A stretch of 64,000 nucleotides of DNA from Acidimicrobiales bacterium (GTDB lineage Bacteria > Actinomycetota > Acidimicrobiia > Acidimicrobiales > Aldehydirespiratoraceae): positions 111,424 through 175,423 of the forward strand of contig JAJCXX010000084.1 in NCBI GenBank assembly GCA_029263195.1, in the 5' to 3' direction. The notes under the pieces were generated by a model, which was not told the origin of the DNA, searched no databases, and saw nothing but the letters and a program-made list of their open reading frames with translations. Positions 1 through 8,519 of the stretch are shown here, one piece after another; position 1 is the first letter of the stretch; each line of letters opens with the position of its first letter. The translations under genes and the position numbers were made by a program.

Positions 1-2
1 TC

Positions 3-797
3 GTCATCCGTGCGATGTCGCTGGCTCTCGACGATGGACGTGTCGAGGACGCCCGAAGGCTGGCGAAGTCGATTTCAAATCTCCCCCGGGCCTCTCACCA
101 CGCCGATACCCGGTCAGATGGTGTCGTCGCGTTCGCCGAACTCGTTCTGGGTGACTCTGGCCCGGCGCGTTCCTGGTTCGAGGAGGCTGAAACCGAAGGC
201 CACACCGGAGCGATGGAAACCATCCTTCGCTTCCTCAGCTCGATCGTCGCCGCCGGGCTCATCCCCGATCTTCGGGGCTACCTCCGTCGCCGAAGCGACG
301 CCCAGTCGAGTGGGGAGGCGTGCTTTTTCATAGACCCGGCCATCAGAGGGATCGAGGCCGAGTTCCTCGGGGACGATCCAGCAAAGGCCGATGATCTCTA
401 CGATGCCTCGCTCGGGTCCGGATTCAGGCGCTCAGTCTTCGACGAGGTCGAAGTTCATCTCGCACGCGCTCGTCTGGCGACGATCCTTCATCGAGACGAA
501 CGGCCGCACCTCGAGGCTGCTGGTCAGATTCTCGTTCGGTGGCCGGGGCGACGCCAAGACCTCGTCGCTTCGCTGTTGGGTGAGTCGTGCTGCGACGATG
601 CGCCGACCCTGCTCACACCACGTGAGCGTGAGGTGGCGACCTTGGTGACCCGCGGCCTCACGAACGGTGGTATTGCGGACGAACTGTTCATCTCGACCAA
701 GACCGCGAGCGTCCATGTGAGCAACATTCTGGCCAAATTGGGGATGTCGTCTCGCACCGAAATCGCCGCGTGGGTTGCGGGCGGCGCCCTCACCTGA
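3..797 (+). CDS. LuxR-type transcriptional regulator, C-terminal part (5' cut by window edge)
   Basis: The reading frame is open to the left edge, so the ATG at 15 is probably internal and the true start lies outside. The last 65 or so residues are a GerE/LuxR helix-turn-helix beginning LTPREREVATLV and continuing through IADELFISTKTASVHVSNIL, which binds DNA. The preceding roughly 190 residues are helical, alanine-rich and TPR-like, as in the large ATP-dependent LuxR (LAL/MalT-like) regulators, whose ATPase domain would lie upstream of the window. The target genes are unknown. The next gene, a secreted nucleotidase, is on the same strand about 110 bases downstream and could be a target, but nothing in the sequence proves it. 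Confidence 0.8.
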   Translation, partial: VIRAMSLALDDGRVEDARRLAKSISNLPRASHHADTRSDGVVAFAELVLGDSGPARSWFEEAETEGHTGAMETILRFLSSIVAAGLIPDLRGYLRRRSDAQSSGEACFFIDPAIRGIEAEFLGDDPAKADDLYDASLGSGFRRSVFDEVEVHLARARLATILHRDERPHLEAAGQILVRWPGRRQDLVASLLGESCCDDAPTLLTPREREVATLVTRGLTNGGIADELFISTKTASVHVSNILAKLGMSSRTEIAAWVAGGALT

Positions 798-905
798 GCG
801 TCCGGGTCGAATGGGGCCCGTATCGGTTGCAGAGCAACTGGATCGCGATTAGAAGATTATGCACGGGCGCACGTGCGGCCCCGTTCACCTAGTGGGGGAA
901 TGTTC

Positions 906-2804
906 ATGGCAGTTCAGGCGAAGTTGGGTAAACGCGGGAAGTTCCGCCAGTTGTTGACGCTGCTGGCGGTGTTTTGCCTTGCGGCGACTGCTGTGGCGTT
1001 CGCCAACACCGCGTCGGCACACGACAGGGACGGCGGCCGTTCCGACGACGAATCGTCCGAGGACGAACAGTCCGATGATGACGACGATGAGTCCGATCAC
1101 GAGTCTGACGACGACGAGTCCGATCACGACGATGACGACGACGATGATGACGATGATGACGACAGCGATGACGATGATGACGACGATCTGGTCGACCTTC
1201 AGTTGCTGGCCTTCAACGACTATCACGGCCATCTCGAAGCGACTACGCCCGGAAGCGTCGGCGGAGTTCCCGCCGGTGGATCAGAGTTTCTATCTGCGAA
1301 GTTGTCGGAGCTCCGAGCGGGCCACGAGAACTCACTCACGGTGGCAGCTGGCGACCTGATCGGTGGATCGCCTGCCTTCTCCGGCCTGTTCCACGACGAA
1401 CCCTCGGTGGAGTCGCTCAATGCGTTGGGGCTCGACGTCTCAAGTGTCGGTAACCACGAGTTCGATGAGGGAGTGACCGAGCTACTGCGCATGCAGGGCG
1501 GCGGTTGCCACCCGATCGACGGTTGCTACTTCCCCACACAGCCCTACGCCGGGGCGGACTTCCAGTGGTTGTCGGCGAATGTCGTCGACCAGAATGGTCA
1601 AACTCCGCTTCCGCCTTACTGGGTTGAGGAGATCGACGACGTGAAGGTCGGCTTCATCGGCATGACCCTCGAAGGCACCAGCAACCTCGTTGCTGCCGCC
1701 GGAATCGTTGGATACCAGTTCCTCGACGAGGCCGAGACGGCCAATCGTGTGGCGGAAACACTCCGTGAAGACGATGTCGAGGCAATCGTCGTGCTGCTGC
1801 ACGAAGGCGGAGTACCCAACCCGTTCGCGATCAACGGCTGCCAAGGCATCTCAGGTCCGATCGTTGCCATCAACGGTGCGCTGAGCCCGGCCATCGATGC
1901 TGTGATCACCGGCCACACCCACCAGCCCTACACCTGTGTGTTCGACGATCCGGCTGGGAATCCCAGGACCATCACCAGCGCCTACTCGTTTGGTCGAGTC
2001 GTGTCGGAGATCAACCTGGTACTCGACAAGGAGACCGACGACGTGCGTCGTGACCTAACCACGGTCACCAACCACGTGGTCGACCAGACCGTTCTGACGG
2101 CCGACCCGGCCCTGACGGCTGTGATTGACAAATGGACGCCTCTGGTGATCCCGGCCCGCGAAACTCAGATCGGCACGATCGTCTCCGACATCACCCGTGG
2201 CGGTGTCCCCACCGGATCCGACCGAGGAGTCGAGTCGGCTGCCGGAAACCTCATCGCCGATGCCCAGTTGTGGTCGAGCAGTGCGGCAGGTGCGCAGATA
2301 GCGCTGATGAACCCGGGTGGGGTTCGCTCAGATCTGACGTTCGTTGCGTCGGGAACTGAAGGGGACGGTGTCGTCACCTTTGCCGAGGCTTTCACTTTCC
2401 AGCCCTTCGGCAACACCCTCCAGACGATTCCGATGACCGGTGCTCAGGTGGTGACAGCGCTCGAGCAGCAATGTCAGCCGGCCGCCGCGAGCCGACCGTT
2501 CCTGCATCTCGGAGTCTCCGAGGGGCTCACCTACGACCTGGCAACGACGATCACCGCTGGTACCTGCACCAGTGTTTCGATCACCAATGTCTTGTTGAAC
2601 GGTGTGGCTCTCAGCCCGAGCACCACGTATTTCGTTACCGTCAACAGCTTCTTGGCCGACGGCGGTGACAACTTCGGGGTGTTCGCCACTGTGGCGGCTT
2701 CGCTGCGGGTCGACGGAGGCAACGATCTCGAAGCTTTGGTCAACTACCTCGGCACGTTCAGCCCGGTAGCACCCCCGCCCACCGATCGAGCCAACGAGCT
2801 CTGA
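906..2804 (+). CDS. Secreted 5'-nucleotidase / 2',3'-cyclic phosphodiesterase with poly-Asp linker
   Basis: This is a metallophosphoesterase of the UshA/YfkN type that releases phosphate from nucleotides outside the cell. An N-terminal signal peptide with a lysine/arginine-rich start ends near NTASA-HD. It is followed by about 50 residues that are nearly all Asp, Glu and Ser, with one run of 12 Asp. The catalytic domain then starts with LLAFNDYHGHLE and has the metal-binding signatures GNHEFDEG and ITGHTHQPY. The C-terminal substrate-binding domain carries NPGGVRSDL, FQPFGNTL and LADGGDNF. I chose the ATG at 906 (632 residues) because GGGGGA lies 6 bases before it; an in-frame ATG at 900 and a GTG at 873 are less likely. 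There is no LPXTG anchor. The acidic linker may bind calcium or act as a halophilic-style spacer (inference). Confidence 0.88.
   Translation: MAVQAKLGKRGKFRQLLTLLAVFCLAATAVAFANTASAHDRDGGRSDDESSEDEQSDDDDDESDHESDDDESDHDDDDDDDDDDDDSDDDDDDDLVDLQLLAFNDYHGHLEATTPGSVGGVPAGGSEFLSAKLSELRAGHENSLTVAAGDLIGGSPAFSGLFHDEPSVESLNALGLDVSSVGNHEFDEGVTELLRMQGGGCHPIDGCYFPTQPYAGADFQWLSANVVDQNGQTPLPPYWVEEIDDVKVGFIGMTLEGTSNLVAAAGIVGYQFLDEAETANRVAETLREDDVEAIVVLLHEGGVPNPFAINGCQGISGPIVAINGALSPAIDAVITGHTHQPYTCVFDDPAGNPRTITSAYSFGRVVSEINLVLDKETDDVRRDLTTVTNHVVDQTVLTADPALTAVIDKWTPLVIPARETQIGTIVSDITRGGVPTGSDRGVESAAGNLIADAQLWSSSAAGAQIALMNPGGVRSDLTFVASGTEGDGVVTFAEAFTFQPFGNTLQTIPMTGAQVVTALEQQCQPAAASRPFLHLGVSEGLTYDLATTITAGTCTSVSITNVLLNGVALSPSTTYFVTVNSFLADGGDNFGVFATVAASLRVDGGNDLEALVNYLGTFSPVAPPPTDRANEL
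1074..1187 (+). repeat. Low-complexity GAC/GAT repeat coding for poly-Asp
   Basis: This is an irregular trinucleotide repeat of GAC and GAT with a few Ser, Glu and His codons, inside the nucleotidase gene. The two Asp codons are mixed, which argues for selection on the protein rather than recent slippage of one repeat unit. Confidence 0.9.
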
Positions 2805-2823
2805 CCCGGTCAGACAGTTCGGT

Positions 2824-2859
2824 ACCGAGGGCGCGCATCGCGAGATGTGCGCCCTCGGT
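2824..2859. terminator. Strong bidirectional hairpin between convergent genes
   Basis: An 11-bp perfect arm (ACCGAGGGCGC with its complement) continues as five more pairs, one of them G-U, and closes on a GCGA tetraloop. This gives a 16-bp stem. It lies 20 bases after the nucleotidase stop and ends on the last base of the opposing methyltransferase gene, so it can serve both genes. No clear T-run follows on either side. Confidence 0.75.
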
Positions 2860-3638
2860 CAACCGATCGGTGTGCTGGCAATCATGAACAGGCGTGTGAA
2901 CGGCAAGAGAGTGATGCCGTTGGTCGTCCGTGGATAGCGCCGGTTGATTCGTTCGGAGTACTCGGCGATGAAACGCCGTGCCTCGGGTTCCGGTAGTACC
3001 GACAGGATCGGACGCAGTGCGCTGCCTGATACCCAAGCCGTGACAGCGTTGGGCCCCGAAAGCTCCTGGATGTAAGTCGTTGTCCAGATATCGAGGGTCT
3101 GAGCAATCGGGGACAGCACCTGGTGGTAGTCGCCAGGCCTTCCGACCGGATCCGAGAACAGGTTCGGTTCAAGATCGACGGTCCAGTCCAGCTCCCGGGC
3201 CACGTCGTTGATGATGGTGTGGGTCGGCTGATCGAAGTTGGCCGGCATCTGCGCGGCGAGAACTCCACCGGGGTTCAGGCAAGCCATCAAGGCGGCAAGA
3301 AGCGACTCGTGGTCGGGTAGCCAGTGCAGCGTGGCGTTGCTGTAGAGCAGATCGACCGGAGAACTGGGCCGCCAGGTGTTCAGGTCGGCCTCCAACCAGG
3401 AAGCGTCCGGATGATCAGCGCGAGCCCGTAGGAGCATGTCGGGGGAGTTGTCTACGCCCAGATAGTCGACGGTGGGCCAGCGCGACATCATGAACGGGCG
3501 GGCCGATCCTGTGCCGCAGCCGAGATCGATCACCGTCTCCACGGCATCGGACGGCACTCTGGCCAGCAACTCGACGGCCGGACGGAGACGATGGTCGGCA
3601 AATTCCAGATACTGCCCGGGATCCCACTTGCCTGTCAC
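2859..3638 (-). CDS. tam: Trans-aconitate 2-methyltransferase-like SAM methyltransferase
   Basis: The protein has 259 residues, close to the E. coli Tam length. The start MTGKWDPGQYLEFADHRLRP matches the Tam signature of W-x-P-x-x-YL-x-F with RPA. The SAM-binding motif I is DLGCGTGSA, then LGVDNSPDML, and the Tam-like segment LYSNATLHWLPDHE with QMPANFDQPTH follows. Tam methylates trans-aconitate, a spontaneous by-product of cis-aconitate that inhibits aconitase. The gene stands alone between the nucleotidase and the pilus locus, with only 12 bases to the end of the small pilus-locus gene upstream. It might therefore be read through from the pilus genes, though no functional link is evident. 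Another small-acid methyltransferase activity is possible. Confidence 0.8.
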   Translation of the reverse strand: MTGKWDPGQYLEFADHRLRPAVELLARVPSDAVETVIDLGCGTGSARPFMMSRWPTVDYLGVDNSPDMLLRARADHPDASWLEADLNTWRPSSPVDLLYSNATLHWLPDHESLLAALMACLNPGGVLAAQMPANFDQPTHTIINDVARELDWTVDLEPNLFSDPVGRPGDYHQVLSPIAQTLDIWTTTYIQELSGPNAVTAWVSGSALRPILSVLPEPEARRFIAEYSERINRRYPRTTNGITLLPFTRLFMIASTPIG

Positions 3639-3650
3639 AGTGACACTGTG

Positions 3651-3941
3651 TCATTCGAGCGGGGGTGACACGCCATCCTCGCCATCCTCGCCATCGTCGA
3701 CGACGGTGCCGAGGTCGATCGTGACGAACGGGTTCCTTGGATTGGATGGAGCTACCCACCTCTCGGCCTGAAAGGACGTCGGCTCGTCGAGATCGATCTC
3801 TTCGGCGACGTCATAGAAATCCTCGAACTCGGAATCTGACGATGAGCCGCCGACGTAGGGGCGAGCCAGAGTGAATACGGCCATCAGGGCAGTGATGGCG
3901 AGCGCGAGCAGGAGCTTCGAAGAGGGTCGTTGGGCGCTCAC
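3651..3941 (-). CDS. Small single-pass membrane protein at the end of the pilMNO operon
   Basis: This 96-residue protein has one predicted membrane segment (LLLALAITALMAVFTLA, about residues 9-25). An acidic C-terminal region outside the membrane follows, ending with a DDGEDGEDG run. It overlaps the PilO-like gene by 4 bases, so it is the third gene of the pilMN-pilO operon. The position matches that of PilP in Gram-negative pilus operons, but no lipobox or PilP fold is visible. I do not recognise the family. A role as an accessory part of the inner-membrane alignment complex is inferred from position only. Confidence 0.65.
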   Translation of the reverse strand: MSAQRPSSKLLLALAITALMAVFTLARPYVGGSSSDSEFEDFYDVAEEIDLDEPTSFQAERWVAPSNPRNPFVTIDLGTVVDDGEDGEDGVSPPLE

Positions 3942-4552
3942 TGTTCGCTCTCCGTGGGATCTGTGAAGTCTTCGAGGTCAGGTTCGGCCTCGGGCGTGAG
4001 GACCGCTGTGGTGAACACACGAAGCTCGAGGTCGAGAATGACCTGCTCCGATATCTCGTCGTCGACATTGAGATCGACCAGGTCGATCAGCACGAGGCGA
4101 TCGAGAGCCGTCAACTCGTCGACGAAGGCCAGAAGCCCCGGGTATGTACCTACAGCCCCGATGCTGATCACGATGGACGAGGTGCCGACCGGAAGTTCGG
4201 CGAGTTGATCGTCGACGTCGTCGTCTCCGCTCACGGCCAAGGGGGCGATCTGGTCAATCGTCACGCCGGCTCGGTTGCCGGCAATGCCGGCATCAGCGAT
4301 GAAGACCCCGAGCTGAGACTCCGGTGGTATCGCGCTTTCGGTAGTGGCGATGCGCTGCTCGAACAGGTCGAGGTTCTCGTCGAGAAGCGAGGCTTCGTTC
4401 AACTCTGCGATCAGTTGTACGCGGTCGTCCTCGGCTTGCTGAAGTCTCGCTGCCTCCGTGCCGGACTGCGCTGGGATCCAGCTTGCTGCGAACCAGACGG
4501 AGAGCGTGAGGGCAGGGGCACCGACGAGCTGCATGATCGAACGGCCGGTCAT
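3938..4552 (-). CDS. pilO: PilO-like pilus inner-membrane alignment protein
   Basis: The protein has 204 residues. It starts with a short cytoplasmic end and a membrane helix (LVGAPALTLSVWFAASWI), then a coiled-coil stretch (about residues 35-75, rich in Glu, Gln and Leu). A ferredoxin-like PilO domain follows with PPESQLGVFIADAGIAGN and YPGLLAFVDELTALDRLV. In PilO proteins this domain dimerises and pairs with PilN to couple the cytoplasmic motor to the pilus fibre. The gene overlaps pilMN upstream by 4 bases and the small membrane gene downstream by 4 bases, so translation is probably coupled. An acidic Glu/Asp-rich tail closes the protein. Confidence 0.8.
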   Translation of the reverse strand: MTGRSIMQLVGAPALTLSVWFAASWIPAQSGTEAARLQQAEDDRVQLIAELNEASLLDENLDLFEQRIATTESAIPPESQLGVFIADAGIAGNRAGVTIDQIAPLAVSGDDDVDDQLAELPVGTSSIVISIGAVGTYPGLLAFVDELTALDRLVLIDLVDLNVDDEISEQVILDLELRVFTTAVLTPEAEPDLEDFTDPTESEQ

Positions 4553-6213
4553 CGGAGTGGATCCAGTTCAATGACCGTCACGGCCGGCGTCACGACTGCT
4601 CCGTCGATGGTGAACACGGCAGCGGTCCTGTCTTCGCTGCTGTAGGGACCGGTGGCAGATTGCGCCAGCCAGAGCCCGGATAGAGATGGCACCTCCTCGA
4701 CGGACTGCAACCAGCTGCCGACGCCGCCCAGGTCCTCAGTCACGCCTGTGACGCTCAGAATCGCTCCGGGCTGTGAGCCGTTGTAGCCAATGGGGGACTC
4801 GCCTCGCTGGGCGCGTTGAATACGAAGAGACAGGAGGAACGAGTCCTGAGGGGCTGCCTCCGCCAGTTGCCGTATCACTGTCGTGAAGCCGTATTCCTGA
4901 TTGAGTAGCTCGTTTACTCGATCGGTTTGTCGAGCCGCGGCGGCCTCTTGAGCTTGGTCATCGTCGAGAGCCGACAGATCGGTGCGGAGCTCCTCGACCA
5001 CGCGCTCCACCGCCTCGGTGGATGTTCGAAGATTCTGGGCGTTGTCGCTGCGATCCATGGCGTTCGCCATCAGTACTGGTGACATGGCGATGGCCACGGC
5101 CACTCCGGCACCGATGCGGGACATCCCGGCTCGTCGGTCGCGCACCACGGTCGGGACGAGATCGAAGGTACGGGCGGCGAGCGATGTCGTGGTGGCGGCG
5201 TGGGCCACCGCGAGTGCCTCGTCGAATTGTGAAGCATCGTCGGTGTCGGCTGGCCAGTGTTTGTGTTCGTGGCGCAGGATTTCGGCCTGTGGGAAAAGCT
5301 CCGCCAGATCTGAGGCCAAACTGCGGGATACCGACATGATGCCGCAGAGAGTGATCCGCCCGATCGTGCGAGTGTCAAGGTCCCCCTGGACGTAGCGGAG
5401 AGTACGACGAATCCCTTCCACCACAGTGGCGCTGCTGGCCACAGCAGGGTCGATCGCTACCGAGTCGTGGCCGCTGTGGTCGTCGTTGCGTCCGAATTCT
5501 TCCAGGATGCTGAGTTCCTTCTGGAGTTCATCGGAGAGCGATGTGGACGAGGCACTGATGCCTGCGGTGACGACTCTGGTGAACAAGATGCCGTCGTTGT
5601 CGTGCACAATTACGCTGGTGACCGTGGTTGACACGTCGACCAGCACCCCTATGGAGTCCTCAGGCAGCGGATTAGGGCGACTGATCGACGACGTGAGAGC
5701 TGCCTGAGTCAACTCAATGGACTCGAGTCTCAGCCCGGCTGCCTTGACGGACTGTCGAAGGTCGAGAACGGTTTGCTGTCGGGTGGCGAGAATCAGGGAC
5801 TGCACGGTTCCGGGCGACAGGCTCCCTTGGGATCCGATGTCCAGGACGGACACGAGAGCCTCGTCGATCGGGTAGCTCAGGAGATCGGCAATCTCGAACT
5901 CGGCGGCCTGCTGGATGCCTCTCTTGGCCTCCGGGGGGAAGATGGCACGCCGAATCACCGCGGCCCGAGCATCGAGACCCACGGCAATCCGCTTGGTGGA
6001 AAACCCGGCTTCACTCCATAGCTCACGAAGACAGTCTCGGAAGGCTCCGACGTCAGAGATCTCGCCCTGGTCGACGACGCCCGGCGGGAGATCGAAGGCG
6101 ATTGCCTTGGTGACGACGTCATTGGATGGCCGTCCAAGTCGGCCCGCGGGCGCGAGTTCGACGGCCCGGATTGTCTGGTCGTCGAACGCGACTCCGACTG
6201 TGCGCCTAGACAT
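4549..6213 (-). CDS. pilM: PilM-PilN fusion protein of the type IV pilus
   Basis: One polypeptide of 554 residues combines two proteins that are usually separate. About residues 1-345 are an actin-like PilM domain, opening SRRTVGVAFDDQTIRAVELA and containing PILLDVSTT-like phosphate loops (GVLVDVSTTVTSVIV). A single membrane helix then appears (IGAGVAVAIAMSPVLMANAM), followed by a coiled coil and a PilN-type periplasmic domain (about residues 375-554) with LLNQEYGFTTVIRQLAEAAP and LSVTGVTEDLGGVGSWLQSV. In typical systems PilN's short N-terminal tail binds PilM, so the fusion makes that link covalent. I chose the ATG at 6213, which gives the usual PilM beginning; an in-frame ATG at 6255 is possible. 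It is first in the operon with pilO. Confidence 0.8.
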   Translation of the reverse strand: MSRRTVGVAFDDQTIRAVELAPAGRLGRPSNDVVTKAIAFDLPPGVVDQGEISDVGAFRDCLRELWSEAGFSTKRIAVGLDARAAVIRRAIFPPEAKRGIQQAAEFEIADLLSYPIDEALVSVLDIGSQGSLSPGTVQSLILATRQQTVLDLRQSVKAAGLRLESIELTQAALTSSISRPNPLPEDSIGVLVDVSTTVTSVIVHDNDGILFTRVVTAGISASSTSLSDELQKELSILEEFGRNDDHSGHDSVAIDPAVASSATVVEGIRRTLRYVQGDLDTRTIGRITLCGIMSVSRSLASDLAELFPQAEILRHEHKHWPADTDDASQFDEALAVAHAATTTSLAARTFDLVPTVVRDRRAGMSRIGAGVAVAIAMSPVLMANAMDRSDNAQNLRTSTEAVERVVEELRTDLSALDDDQAQEAAAARQTDRVNELLNQEYGFTTVIRQLAEAAPQDSFLLSLRIQRAQRGESPIGYNGSQPGAILSVTGVTEDLGGVGSWLQSVEEVPSLSGLWLAQSATGPYSSEDRTAAVFTIDGAVVTPAVTVIELDPLR

Positions 6214-6345
6214 GGCCGTCGGCTTTCGCGCCCACGAGGCGAATTGTTGTCGCATTGTCCCGATATCTCACCCGACTCCATCGGATCACCGGTGATGGGC
6301 TTGAGGGATTTGGCAAAACATCTCACCCTGAACAGGAAATAGCCG

Positions 6346-6861
6346 ATGGTCACGGTGATGAACCCCACGTCCGCCTCTCGCGCGTCGAAGCAACTTGAAC
6401 GCGGCGCCACGATCGTGGAGATGATCGTGGCCACCATGTTGTTGGCAATCGCGGTATTGGCCGCGGCGACAGCCATGGGGGCCGCGACCAAGACAGCCGC
6501 CGTGGCCGAACATCGAAGCGTGGCCGCCCGTCTCGCCACCAGTGAAGTCGAGTCGATTCGCTCGCGCCCCTACGGTCTGATTGGAATCGATCCAGCCACC
6601 AGGGGGTACAAGCCGCGCTTCGAGGGGCGACCGACAGTGTCCGGGCGCGATCATGTGCTGAAGCCAACCGGAACCGTGAGCGTGGGCGGAGTCGACTACC
6701 GGATTGAGCGCCACGTGACGTGGTCGCCAATCACGGTCGGAGGTTCGACCTCCGCTGAAGGGTTCAAGATCATCACGATCATCGTCGCCTGGGACGACAC
6801 CGGCGGGCCACACGAAGTACGTCAGGACACGGGGATCTTTCGTCATGATGACGATGACTGA
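6346..6861 (+). CDS. Minor pilin (PilV/PilI-like prepilin)
   Basis: This 171-residue protein has a class III prepilin signal: a short basic leader, then RG followed by ATIVEMIVATMLLAIAVLA. Cleavage is expected after Gly20, leaving Ala as residue +1 and the conserved Glu at +5. A soluble domain of about 115 residues follows. Such minor pilins form the tip complex that primes pilus assembly. The AGGAAA sequence about 10 bases before the ATG supports the start; a second ATG 12 bases later is possible. It is the first of three minor pilin genes in tandem, and the next one overlaps it by 17 bases. Confidence 0.85.
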   Translation: MVTVMNPTSASRASKQLERGATIVEMIVATMLLAIAVLAAATAMGAATKTAAVAEHRSVAARLATSEVESIRSRPYGLIGIDPATRGYKPRFEGRPTVSGRDHVLKPTGTVSVGGVDYRIERHVTWSPITVGGSTSAEGFKIITIIVAWDDTGGPHEVRQDTGIFRHDDDD

Positions 6862-7435
6862 CCACGAGCGCGGAACCACCATCATCGAGATGCTGGTCGT
6901 GTTGTCGATGTCGGCGCTGTTGGCCGTTCCGCTGCTGGGTGTCGTTCAGAGTGCAACTCGGATCGAGGAGGACCAGATCACGCGAATCGATGTTCGGTCC
7001 AAGCTTGATAGGGCCCTCACCGAGATCTCCGATGACATTCGTCTTTCGGTGCCGAACGCAGATCTGGTTTCATCGTCGAGTCTCGGACATACGCTACCTC
7101 TCTCGGCGAACGCGGCCGATGGCAGCCAGACGCTCACGCTCTGGGTGGTGGGGGCCGACGGGCTGGAGCGTGTCGTCCACGACGCCGCGACCTTGCGAGA
7201 GACACAACGCTCGGTGTTCGTGGCTGAGGTGGTTCCCGTGGCCGGTATGCCTTCGTTCTCGTACTTCGACTCCGACGGAGATGAGCTTCAACCCAGAACC
7301 ACACCGATCGACACGCTCGTCAACTGCACGGCGCTTATCAGGGTGACGCTCGCAGCCGATGCGGGGAGCAAGATCGTGACGTCCTCCGTCGACGTGGCGC
7401 TGCGCTCGAGAGAGCCTGGAGGGAACGGATGCTGA
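6845..7435 (+). CDS. Minor pilin (PilW-like prepilin)
   Basis: The protein has 196 residues. A very short leader ends HERG, with TTIIEMLVVLSMSALLAVPL as the beginning of the mature protein, so Glu is at +5 after cleavage at Gly10. The soluble domain is typical of PilW/GspJ-like minor pilins, with DVRSKLDRALTEISDDIRLS directly after the helix. The start ATG lies inside the end of the previous gene (17-base overlap), and the gene overlaps the next by 7 bases, which points to coupled translation of the three minor pilins. Confidence 0.85.
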   Translation: MMTMTDHERGTTIIEMLVVLSMSALLAVPLLGVVQSATRIEEDQITRIDVRSKLDRALTEISDDIRLSVPNADLVSSSSLGHTLPLSANAADGSQTLTLWVVGADGLERVVHDAATLRETQRSVFVAEVVPVAGMPSFSYFDSDGDELQPRTTPIDTLVNCTALIRVTLAADAGSKIVTSSVDVALRSREPGGNGC

Positions 7436-8484
7436 ACCGCCGTGGGTTGAGAGATCCCGAGAGTGGCAGTGTTGTCCTGGCCCTTCTGGTGATGATGGTG
7501 GTGACCCTTTTGGGCATCGCCGTTCTCTCGGAATCGCAACGTGCTCTTGGTGGAAGTCGCCGCGACACCGATGAGGGGCGAGCCCTCGCATCGGCTGAAC
7601 TCGCAGTGAACGAGGCATTCGCCCGCATAGATGCTGGCGAGGTGTCACATTTCGCTGGCGCTGGCGCCTTCGACAATGCCGACTACAGCTTCGATGCCCA
7701 GCCGGCAGGCCGTTCGACATGGGACATACAGGCTCGCGCCACATCCGGTGACACAACTCGAGCCTTCACCGCAACGGTCAGCCGGGAGGCACTCTTCTCC
7801 TACACGCTGTTCGCCACCTCAAGCATCGAGATCAACCGCAACACCGGCCGGATCAGGGGACGAGTCGGCACCAACGGATCGATGGATATCACGGGACCGG
7901 CCCCCGGCGACGTGCAGGAGCTCTATCTACCCGACGGAATCTGCTCCGGCTGTACTGACCCGGTCACTCTCGACGGACCTCGCGCCGTTCCTTCGGTGGA
8001 GTTTCCGGACGGTTCGACCCAGGAATGTCCTGAAGACGGGCTGTTCGAGGAGGACGTCGACGGCCGGTCGGGAATTCCCTACATCTGCGACGATTCCTTC
8101 GACGAGGTTGTCTTCGAGGGAGAGGTGAGAATTCTGAATCCCCCTCTGATCGTCTATGTAGACGAGGGTGTGGATGTCGAGTTGGACGAAGCCACTGTGG
8201 TGCCGCCTGGCCGGGCGTCTGGGTTCCAGCTGTTCGTGGCGAGCGAGGACGATGATGACGATGAGTCGATATCAGCCTCCGAGGCCGAGATCAAGGGCCT
8301 GATTTTCGCGCCGGGACGGTCTCTTCGCACCGACGACTTCGATCTGACCGGCTCGATCACTCTGCGAAGCTTGGAAGTGCCTCGAAGGGGGGACGTGTCG
8401 ATATTGGCCGATGTCTCACTCCTGACCTTGGGCGACGGTTCGTGGCGCCTGGTCGATCTTCGGTCGGTTCCGCCCAAGGCGTGA
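7429..8484 (+). CDS. PilX-like minor pilin / pilus assembly protein lacking Glu5
   Basis: This protein of 351 residues starts with a leader ending PESG, then SVVLALLVMMVVTLLGIAVL. This matches the PilX N-terminal family, in which the helix begins G-x-V-L and the Glu at +5 is absent, as also in GspK of type II secretion. The residues SAELAVNEAFARIDAGE after the helix are also typical. The large extracellular region includes four Cys (two close together in DGICSGCTD) that could form disulfides, and an acidic DDDDDE segment. GspK/PilX subunits sit at the very tip of the fibre. It is the third and last gene of the minor pilin operon. Confidence 0.78.
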   Translation: MLNRRGLRDPESGSVVLALLVMMVVTLLGIAVLSESQRALGGSRRDTDEGRALASAELAVNEAFARIDAGEVSHFAGAGAFDNADYSFDAQPAGRSTWDIQARATSGDTTRAFTATVSREALFSYTLFATSSIEINRNTGRIRGRVGTNGSMDITGPAPGDVQELYLPDGICSGCTDPVTLDGPRAVPSVEFPDGSTQECPEDGLFEEDVDGRSGIPYICDDSFDEVVFEGEVRILNPPLIVYVDEGVDVELDEATVVPPGRASGFQLFVASEDDDDDESISASEAEIKGLIFAPGRSLRTDDFDLTGSITLRSLEVPRRGDVSILADVSLLTLGDGSWRLVDLRSVPPKA

Positions 8485-8498
8485 CAGCCACCGCGAGA

Positions 8499-8519
8499 CC
8501 GGGTCAGGTGATGACCCGG
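8499..8519. terminator. Hairpin between convergent minor-pilin operon and pilB
   Basis: A perfect 8-bp inverted repeat CCGGGTCA/TGACCCGG encloses a 5-base loop. It begins 15 bases after the PilX-like stop codon and covers the stop codon of pilB on the other strand. No T-run follows, so this is only a terminator candidate. Confidence 0.5.

Noticed and set aside
868..877. Perfect palindrome CGCACGTGCG before the nucleotidase gene
   Set aside because: A 10-bp palindrome is expected by chance dozens of times in 64 kb of GC-rich DNA, and nothing else supports an operator.
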